Shown here piece after piece: positions 56,011 to 64,000 of a stretch of DNA of 64,000 nucleotides. The notes beneath the pieces are model-generated. The model had not been told where the DNA came from. It searched no databases and saw only the letters and a list, made by a program, of their open reading frames with translations. The DNA is from Aselliscus stoliczkanus. Its lineage: Eukaryota; Chordata; Mammalia; Chiroptera; Hipposideridae. Position 1 is the stretch's first letter; each line of letters opens with the position of its first letter. Both the position numbers and the translations under genes were made by a program. The stretch covers positions 104,123,478 through 104,187,477 of the forward strand of contig CM066738.1 in assembly GCA_033961575.1 (NCBI GenBank), written 5' to 3'.

Positions 56011-57240
56011 CAGAGTGTATTCTCCATTGTCAGTTCCATAAACATTTTGATATTATGAAACAAATGCGATCATAAAATAGGATGCACTCATTTTAAGACT
56101 AGAACTTGATGAGTTCTGAGAAATACATCCATGAAAACGCCACCACAGCCAAGATCCAGAATATTTTCATCATCCTCCCAAGGCTCCATTGTTCTGTTTC
56201 CCAGTCAAACACCCCCACACAACCCCAGCCCAGGCAACTGTGGATCTGCCTTCAATCACTACAGGATAGACTGGTCATTTCTAGAGTTTCATTCAAGTGG
56301 GCTCATGTATATGTTCTCTTGTGTGTCTAGCTTCTTTTGCTGAGCACTGAGCTCATTAGTATCATTGGGATATCAGTAGTTCCTTATTTCCTATTGATAA
56401 ACAGTACTCCATTGTATGGATAAACTATGTTTTGTTTATCCATTTACCCACTGATGGGCATTTTTTTTGCTTCCAGTGTTTGGCTACTGTGCATAATGCT
56501 GCGCACAAGTTTTTGTACGGACACATTTTTTTTTTAATCTTATGTGAACAACTAAGAGAGAAATTGCTGTTCATATGGTAAGTACAGTATATATTTACAT
56601 TTATAAAAAACTGTCAAAATGCCCCCCAAAGTGGTTATACCATTTCTCATTCCTATGAGCAATTGTATGAGTATTCCAGTGGTTGGTGTGACCAGTCTCA
56701 TGGTGGTTTTAGTTTATGCATTTCTCTTATGACTGATAATAATGAGGATCTTGTCACATGTATATGGGTCATATGTATGCCTTCTTTTGTGAAGTGTCTG
56801 TTCAATGTTTTTGCCCATTTTTATTAAATTGTTTGTTTTTATATTACTGACTTATAATTGTTTTTAATATAGTCTGAATAAAAATTTTATGTTATATATA
56901 TGGATGACATTTTCTTAATGGTGTCACTGAAGAGCAGTTTTAAATTTTAACGGAACCCAATTCATTAACTTTTTTCTTTTATGGTTTCTTTTTTTTCTGT
57001 CTTATTTAAGAAGTCTTTGCATATCTCAAGTTTGCTAAGACTTTCTTCTATGTTTTCTTCTGGAACTTTTATGGTATCATCTTTTACATTTAGATCTATG
57101 ATTTATTTTCAAGTAATTTTTGTGAAGTGAGGGGTGGGGCTCATTGTTTTTCATGTGAACTTTCACTGGTCCCAGCATCGTTTGTTGAAAGGACTACCCT
57201 TACCCCAGTGAATTAATTACGCTGGAAACTGTGACATGTG
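56010..57240 (-). mobile_element. Old L1 3' region fragments
   Basis: Antisense L1M text, e.g. ACCCACTGATGGGCATTT and GTTTGGCTACTGTGCATAAT, continuing to about 57240. Confidence 0.6.
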
Positions 57241-57469
57241 CATGTGTGGGTATGTTTCTGGGTCCTCTGTTCTTCCACTGATTATTATGTCTATCATATG
57301 TCATTAACTCCCCATCGCAGATAATAGTCCTTTCTGAGGTTTAACTTATTTAATAACATAACCACTCAGGCTTTCATATGACAAGTATTGGCATGGTATA
57401 TCTTTTTCCACCCTTTAATTTTAACCTAGATGTGTCCTTATACTTACAGTGAGTTTTTAAAAATACGCA

Positions 57470-57930
57470 TCACAGAGTGGGATGTCATGGTCACCCCAGG
57501 GAGGTAGAATGGGTCCCCCAGTCCTCCCCCATAGTTGGTAGGCCATTGGTGATGATACAACACATGCACCAAGAAGGTATGAACAGATTTAATACTTATG
57601 GAATGAGGCTTTCTAGGGAGAGCGTGGCAGATTCCCTGGCTTCTGAGAGCCAGGAGCGCTTATATGGTGGCGAGGAGTTTGGCTTGGGTTTCTCTCCACA
57701 GGAAGTGGAGAGAAAAGCAAGGAGAATGACAAGAAGCTTAGCAGCAGCAGATTTCAGAGTCTCAGCAAAATTTCCTTCCTCACAGGAAAGCACCATCCAG
57801 AGCACACCTTCTCTGGGAAGAATGGGCGTGGGGCCTGGGCACACCAGGTCAGCAGCAGAAAGCTTTCTGGGTCCGATTTGGCTTGGGAGCCCAGAAGAGG
57901 TGGGTCCCCCAGAAATCACACTTTTTTATT
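57470..57930. mobile_element. LTR-like block, family unknown
   Basis: GC-richer than its surroundings, and GGGTCCCCCAG occurs near both ends in direct orientation (57510 and 57902). Appearance of a retroviral LTR or other dispersed repeat. Frames on both strands are chance. Confidence 0.3.
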
Positions 57931-58029
57931 ATGAGATATAATATCAGACGGCCAAAATGTCAATGTAATGTCAATGTTGACAAACTCTATTCTAAACAAA
58001 AGAAACAGAAAAACAGACGTTTTGGTATT

Positions 58030-58450
58030 GTTAAAGAACAACACTCAACCAAGTAAATTTAAAGGTCTAGTTGGCTTTTTATTAAGTGATTCATAAACTG
58101 GGCTAAATTCCAACTAGAAGCTTGGAGGAGTTGTACAAAATGGAAGTGTTTTATAGGAAGAAGAGTAGGGCAAAAGAAAAGGAAGGATTATTTTTAGGCC
58201 AGGATATCTTCTTTGCGGGGTAGGGGAAGGAAAAAGCTTTTATCATGCAGATTGCCTTTTTTTCCCATGGGGGATAGAGAGGGCCCATGTGGTAGATTAT
58301 CTCTTTGGGGTTGACCAGAAAATTCCATGCTGATTAAGATTACATTTCTGGTGAAGGTTGAAACTGCAATGATGTCATGGGCTTTAGCATAGGTGACACC
58401 ATTTTGAGCCTGTGGTTTCCTCTTTAATAATATATTAGTCTAAAGGACAG
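58030..58450 (-). mobile_element. Probable LTR of an old endogenous retrovirus
   Basis: The minus strand holds AATAAA (in CACTTAATAAAAAGCC) near 58080, and the texture resembles class I LTRs. Ends not defined. Confidence 0.35.
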
Positions 58451-58977
58451 CTTTAAAAATTTCTGTCCAGTTATGTGGGAAGTCTTCACCCAAAACTTCT
58501 TAAATACACACTGTTCTTATACTCAAGGTATCACCTTCACAAGGAAGGAGCCATTGATTACAGAAATCATGTCTTAGATGATGATGTCTCCAAAGGGTAC
58601 GACAGGGCTTCATGTCACCACACACATTAGCAATAACCACATCTCCATAGCTATTTTAAATGGCATATAAGTCTTGGTTTTAAGATACTTAACTTTAGCT
58701 GGGAAGCCAAACCTAACTAAACATATTGGAAAACAATACAGTGGAAGAATAGTGCTGCATCTGAGAGAGAGAGAGAGGAGACTGAGGTGTGTTTGAGTGG
58801 GAGGAAGAATTTTGCAGAGGAGGGTAAACGTAACATGGATTATTTTGGGGATTTCTGAGGTAAAAACACCAATATCAGAGAATAAACACAAGATCGTCTA
58901 TGAGGCTACCAAGCTTTAGATATGAATCTAACAGACTTAATATGGGCTTAATATTTATATTGATAGAAAGTTCAATG

Positions 58978-59129
58978 AATTCATTTTGCGATGTTCGAAA
59001 GTTGAAAAGTAGGAAAATGAGCAGCATCAATTACAAAAGCTACTGATTAAACTAAATAAACCCATGGATGCCTATGAACTGAACATCACCAACAAGCTCC
59101 ATGATGGAAAGCAGTTTCAGTTTTCTCAG
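58978..59129 (+). pseudogene. Orphan serpin exon, SERPINB3/SERPINB4-like relic
   Basis: Positions 59013-59129 translate in one frame to a 39-residue segment including HQLQKLLIKLNKPMDAYEL and NITNKLHDGKQFQFSQ. This aligns with coding exon 2 of SERPINB3/SERPINB4 (H-QFQKLL, DAYEL-I-NKL). It ends exactly at an intact donor, CTCAG/GTAAGT, in phase 0. Upstream, an in-frame TAG lies at 59010-59012, and a shifted frame gives a weak IHF match to VLHF, so the 5' half is frameshifted. I find neither coding exon 1 upstream nor the 118-nt exon downstream before L1 sequence begins near 59880. It is therefore a single surviving exon of a lost or rearranged paralogue, not an expressed gene. The SERPINB3/4 assignment is by recognition. 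Confidence 0.7.
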
Positions 59130-59880
59130 GTAAGTTTCACTGGCTTGTCACATCTTCCATCTGCATCCTGGGTCTTCTATCCTCAGTGACCAAATGGGGG
59201 AAAGTGAGGCACATGAGTCGACTGACCCACATGGGTAGCATTTATTCAGGGTGTGTCAGGCCCCTTCACCACAGTTCTGCTCATTGGAGTGACAACTCAC
59301 CAGTGAAGTGTGGGTTTAGGGATGATTTTATGACCAAAGACGAGCTTGAGTAACACAGTAAGTCACCGAGAGGCACGAATGAACTGACATCATTCAGTCA
59401 CGTAGTGTAAATTTTGGTGCACAATGACCCAGTAAATGTATGGCTAATAGGAAATCGATAGGATGGGCAGGCTTGGGGGTCCCCAGGGAAAGTTGGGGAA
59501 GTACAAGAGAATGCTGAATACCCAGAATGGAAGATATAAGCACAGGTGAGAAATATAAGGATTGATGTTGCTGGTGAGGAGTACCAGAAGCAAGCATCTC
59601 TTTCAGGGCAACATGCTCTACTGTTTGCGAACCACAGCCTCTTCTGCCCCTGCCCCTCTTCAGATGGCATTGCCCTCAGCGGCCTCATCCTTGTGCCAGT
59701 CTTCACTGTCTTTTCACATTACTCACATCACACCTGTTCAAAAACTCACACGGGCACAAAAAAGTACAGTCCTTCAGGATCTGGTATCCAGTATTATATA
59801 TTTGGTCATAATTGAAAAGAATTTAATTTGGGAATATATAGTTATGGATACATTACTCTTCATTCCTTAATTAATTAGTA
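59130..59880. other. Spacer after the orphan serpin exon
   Basis: Searched by eye for the next serpin exon (EYLD... 118-nt type); none seen. Overlapping frames at 59394-59870 are chance. Confidence 0.4.
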
Positions 59881-60215
59881 CATGGATGTTCATTTTCGTA
59901 TGCTGATCTATCCTTGCATTCCAGAAATAAACCCTACTTAGTGATGGTATACAATCCTCTTAGTATGCTGCTGAATTCAGTATTGTATGACAATTTTTGT
60001 ATCACTATTAAAAGGGATATTGGTTTGTAGTTTTCTTTTTATAGTGTGTATCTGGCTTTGAAATCAGGGCAATACTGCCTTTGTAGAATATGTTAGGAAG
60101 TGCTCCCTATTCTTCAATATTTTTGGAAGAGTTTGAGAAATATTGGTCTCAAGTTTTTAAATATCTGGTAGACTTCACCAGCGAAGCCATTTGGCCAGGG
60201 CTTTTCTTCATTGGG
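59880..60215 (-). mobile_element. L1 ORF2 fragment
   Basis: Antisense ORF2 text: TCCTTGCATTCCAGAAATAA, AGGGATATTGGTTTGTAG and TTTGGCCAGGGCTTTTCTTC. Confidence 0.75.
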
Positions 60216-60639
60216 AGAAAACATGACTTTTTAGTGAATTAAGACTACATTCCTGTTCATAATCAGATGAAATGCAATCCATCCATGTGCCATCTATACT
60301 GATGTCATTCCCTCTCCCTGGATCCTCCCAATCTTAACAACTTTCAGAACTCAGGGTGTTTACCTAGTTGGTGTGAAGAGGGAGGGCTAGCCTTGCACTT
60401 GTTTGAAACGGGAAAAGCCAGAAATGAATTTTGTCCCCAGGATATCTTGTATAATACTATTGAGTTGCTGTTGTAGCCATTACCACACGGTGTCACTAAC
60501 AGTGTGGCCTGGAATATGCTGCACTTGCTAACACACAGCGCCACCGTGGGTCTGAATTTGGCCCCTACAACAGCGATCTCCAAATCTTTTGCTCAAGAAC
60601 AACTCATAACTTTTTTAAACCTAAACAGCATGACCCCAA

Positions 60640-61345
60640 ATAAGCCCACACATTATAATTCAATGGCAAATGTTAAAGACAAAAAGAGAATCCTAAAAGC
60701 ATCAAGAGAAAGGTAACTGGTAACTTATAAGGGAGCCCCCATAACATTGTCAGCTCATTTTGCAACGGAAACGTTGCAGGCCAGAAGGGATTGGCACAAA
60801 ATATTCAATGTGATGAAAAGCAAGGACCCACAACCAAGGATACTCTCCATAGAAGGCTATCATTTAAAATCGAAGGACAGATAAAGAACTCCCCAGATGG
60901 GAAAAACCTAATAGTGCATCACCACCAAACCAGTATTACAAGGAATATTAGAAGGACTTCTTTATCACAGAAAAAAGAAAAAGATCAAAATTATGAATAA
61001 TAAAATGGCAAGAGCTACCTGTCTATCAACAATTACTTTCAGTGTAAATGGATTAAATCCTCCAATCAAAAGACATGGGAGGGCTGAGTGGATAAGAAAA
61101 CAAAATCATTACATAACTGCCTACAAGAGAAGCACTTCACATTGAAAGACACGCACAGGCTGAAAGTCAAAGGGTGCAAAAAGTTATTTCATGTAAATCG
61201 GGATAAAAAAAACACACAAAACAGCTGCGATAGCAATATTTATACCAGACAAAACAGACTTTAAATCAAAGGCTATAACAAAAGACAAACGACCCAGTAA
61301 TCCCACTTCTAGGTATTTATCTGAAGAAACCCAAAACACTACTGC
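60640..61345 (+). mobile_element. Decayed L1 ORF1-end fragment
   Basis: The sense strand gives KKRILKASRER, then FATETLQARRDWHKIF and LSIEGYHLK in broken frames, like the C-terminus of L1 ORF1p. It is followed by non-contiguous L1 text to about 61345. Confidence 0.65.
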
Positions 61346-62340
61346 TAAAAATTAATGAGTTCTGAAACTAATGGAATCTTGGACTTTGTTGATAGGATAT
61401 TGAGCCATTAAGCATTTTTAGAGATGAAATAAAAAGAGGACCCACTTCCATAGTAGAAAATATTCATGATGAGATTTGATGAAGTAGATTTTTATGTATT
61501 AACTGAATAATGCACACCAAATCTGAAAGAAATTTCATAGGCTTTATCAATGTTTCTTAAAAAATATATAACCCAGGAAGACATTCCAGCTGTTAATTTC
61601 TTGTGCCTGGGATAAAATATCAAAAATAGCAGAAAAAAATGCATCACATGTAAATTCACGGGTGGAAAAAACATATTCAGTGTCCAATAGCCCTTGTTCT
61701 GCTCTGATTTCCAGAAGATCACAATCTTGACAGTCAAAGCTTACAATCAAAGCTTACAAGAGGCCATATTATTGCTGAAAAATTGTCTTTACTCCCACTA
61801 CCACCTTTAATTTTTATGTATTCTTAATTCAGAACAACTCAATATGAGCTAAAATACTTCCCTTCTGAGATTTTATTTTTCACAGTTTATAGGATTCAGT
61901 ACAAATCAGGGGAAAGGAAGAAGCCCTATAGTCTAGGGCATCTTGATGAATCATTAGATGAGGTTTTGCCTGGGTCACTCCTGGGCATCTCCCTGCAGTA
62001 AGATTTGAGGTAGGTTTGCTTTGCTTTGCTTTTGTGAAATGTAGGAGAATTGGGTAAGCTGGCACTATGAACACAGCACATTTTCAGGGAGATAAATTTT
62101 GGAGAACACAAGCATGAACGTTTTAGGAATTTTCTGAGGCCATCTTTAGGATTACTCTAAATTGAAAACAACTTTTTAGATGTTTGGGTTAGGGCAAGCT
62201 CTCTTCTCCCAGACAGAGCCTCCAGGTTCCCCCATATAGAAGCCTCAGCTCCCTCCAGATAGAACCCCCAGGTTCCATGACCCACCACCCACTTCAGTGG
62301 CACTCATTCTCTCTTTTTCTCTCTTCCTGTTTCTGTTTTC
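61346..62340. other. Intergenic, no gene recognised
   Basis: Unique-looking AT-rich DNA. Near 62215-62280 the phrase CCTCCAGGTTCCC...CCCCCAGGTTCC suggests a small decayed tandem duplication. Confidence 0.35.
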
Positions 62341-62344
62341 CTTT

Positions 62345-62355
62345 TTATGCGCATG

Positions 62356-62388
<33 letters not shown>

Positions 62389-62500
62389 CTTCTCTCCTTC
62401 TCTCTGTCTTTCTTTTCCTCCCTGCCTCCCTGTTCTCTCTCTCCTCATTACCTTCTTCCCCCACCTGCCCCATGCCATCTCACCCCCTCTCTCTCTTTCT
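62345..62500 (+). repeat. Pyrimidine-rich (CT)n low-complexity tract
   Basis: CT repeats grading into CTTC/CCTC. The Leu/Ser-rich frames here and the Arg/Glu-rich frame on the other strand come from the repeat. Confidence 0.9.
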
Positions 62501-63090
62501 CCCTAATTATACACACACCATCTGACCAAGAGTGCTGGGTCAGGAATGGTCCATCTCCATCATTAATCACACCTTGCCTTTGAAACTAGCCCTCCCGTAA
62601 GGCCTTGGGAAGAACTACTCACATGACATGCTGATTTCCTATACTGTTCTCTTATTCTTTGCCCTTCAAACTAGGACTTTACCTCTCTGGTCCCTAAACT
62701 GCTGCCACGAGAAGTGACCCAGAAAAACAATGGAGAAGCCAGCATGCAACTCACCCTGAGCTCATTTCATGAGGTCTAGGATGAGTTCAGTCACCCTGTA
62801 CCATTTTGGCCAGCTCTTCAAGGCTGCTGAATGTCCTACCTACTGCCAGGCGAAGCGTTTACCCATTTGCTGCCCCAGGATGATTGACAGTTCCCATACC
62901 TACCATCTTGGCCCCATCACCCTCAATAGATAGATCATGGTGTAGGTGTATACTCTGATGCCTAAGGACTTCCCAGTATCTGAGCTGTTCAGGTTTGTTC
63001 ATGATCACGTGAATACAAATATATGTGTTACAGTATGGAAAAATAGCTGGATGGTTTCTCCTCAAGCTGTTAAAATTGATTAGCTTTGGC
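62501..63090. other. Intergenic, no gene recognised
   Basis: No family recognised in this stretch. Confidence 0.35.
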
Positions 63091-63094
63091 AAGT

Positions 63095-63482
63095 GGGATT
63101 ACCAATTACAGGGGGTTAAGTAGCACCCTTCAAAAATTGAGAATCTCAGTCACCTTGTTTGGAAATAGATCATATACATCATTAGTTAAGATAAGGTCAC
63201 CCAGGGTTACAGTAGGTGCTAATTCAATGACTACTGCCCTTATAAAACGAGAAGAGACACACAGAAATGTCATGTAAAGACAAAGATGGGCTGAATACAC
63301 AAGCCAAAAAATTCTAGGGACCACCAAAAACTGGAAGAGGCAAAGAGAGATTCTCTCCTAGAGCCTTAGGCAGGAGTATGGTCTTGATGATAGATGGATT
63401 TTAGAGTTTTAGGTTCCAGAAGTGTGAGAGAGGAAATTTTAGTCATAGGAAGGCACAGTTTTTGGTACCCTATAACAGAGGT
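63095..63482 (+). mobile_element. MaLR-type LTR
   Basis: MLT1-like order: CACCTTGTTTGGAAATAGAT, CATTAGTTAAGATAAGGTCA, ACTGGAAGAGGCAAAGAGAG and CCAGAAGTGTGAGAGAGG. Diverged. Confidence 0.6.
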
Positions 63483-64000
63483 CTTAGGATTCCCATACAC
63501 TGCTTGGGAGTGTGGGAGGAAAACCCTCTCACACTTTTCTGCCTGTGTTTCTGAATTACCTTAATTTACTATAGCAGACATCAAGTATTTCAGCAATTTT
63601 TTTAAATGTTTTTTTTAAAGAGTAAAAATCAGCATCCTAGGAATAACATTGTAAATCAAAATGAATATTGACTGAATATTTCATTTAATGTCCTGAATTT
63701 CAAGAACAATTCTTTTACATAAAGTACAATTAATGAACACATTTTCTCAAGTGATCCTCATAACATAGAGAAGACATCATTGAGGCAATTTCAAAATCAG
63801 GAGTTTCTCATGCAATAACAGAGAATTGCTGGTATGTGGGAGTAGATTTTATTTGGCTTATGCCTCTGGGAGATTCAGGGAAGTGAAAAATTCCTCCTGC
63901 AATCCCTGGGAGGTGCAAATTAAGAGCAGTATTATTTCCAGTAATACAGAGGCTGGTAATGAGATGGCAAATATATGGCTAGGAAATTTGACTCAGGGAA
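63483..64000. other. Intergenic, no gene recognised
   Basis: AT-rich, no repeat or coding sequence recognised. Confidence 0.35.

Noticed and set aside
57477..57941. 154-residue + strand and 107-residue - strand frames
   Set aside because: Both cross the same repeat-like block with no motifs, no splice context and no recognised family.

Overview
The window is mammalian nuclear DNA: intron-bearing genes with GT/AG splice sites, long AT-rich spacers, and many LINE-1, MIR/L2, MaLR-LTR, hAT and SINE copies. The youngest repeats are tRNA-derived SINEs with long, nearly perfect target-site duplications. Their heads and their composite two-headed form resemble the SINEs of rhinolophoid bats (horseshoe, leaf-nosed and false vampire bats), so a bat of that group is my best guess for the organism. 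This rests on recognition only; no database was searched.

The genic content is part of the clade B (ovalbumin-type) serpin cluster that lies on human chromosome 18q21. Two complete genes sit on the + strand in the conserved order. SERPINB12 has seven coding exons between 17481 and 26193 and encodes about 425 residues. SERPINB13 (headpin/hurpin) has six usable coding exons between 42650 and 54357 and encodes about 371 residues. Both frames are open, and the exon phases follow the clade B pattern, with 118-nt and 143-nt exons in the middle and a 405-nt last exon. Downstream, at 59013-59129, is a lone decayed exon that looks like coding exon 2 of a SERPINB3/SERPINB4-like gene.

Layout: 1-17.4 kb is a gene-free spacer with LINE fragments, SINEs and two (GGAA)n arrays. 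17.5-26.2 kb is SERPINB12. 26.2-41.3 kb is spacer with a solo endogenous-retrovirus LTR at 28.2-29.1 kb, a MaLR LTR, a mariner-like piece nested in an L1 end, and A-rich L1 debris. 41.3-54.8 kb is SERPINB13, with a likely TATA promoter and non-coding exon 1 near 41.35-41.42 kb, a large first coding intron filled by an old L1 with younger SINEs inside it, and a likely poly(A) signal at 54763. 54.8-64 kb is L1 debris, LTR-like blocks, the relic exon and a MaLR LTR.

Both proteins should be nucleocytoplasmic protease inhibitors, since neither has a signal peptide and both keep the serpin core. The points most worth checking are: SERPINB12 has Met rather than the expected Arg at the inferred P1 position and an altered hinge; SERPINB13 retains a recognisable CD-loop exon that has lost both splice sites; and the relic serpin exon stands alone. 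I found no CRISPR-like, phage-like or otherwise novel multi-gene system.
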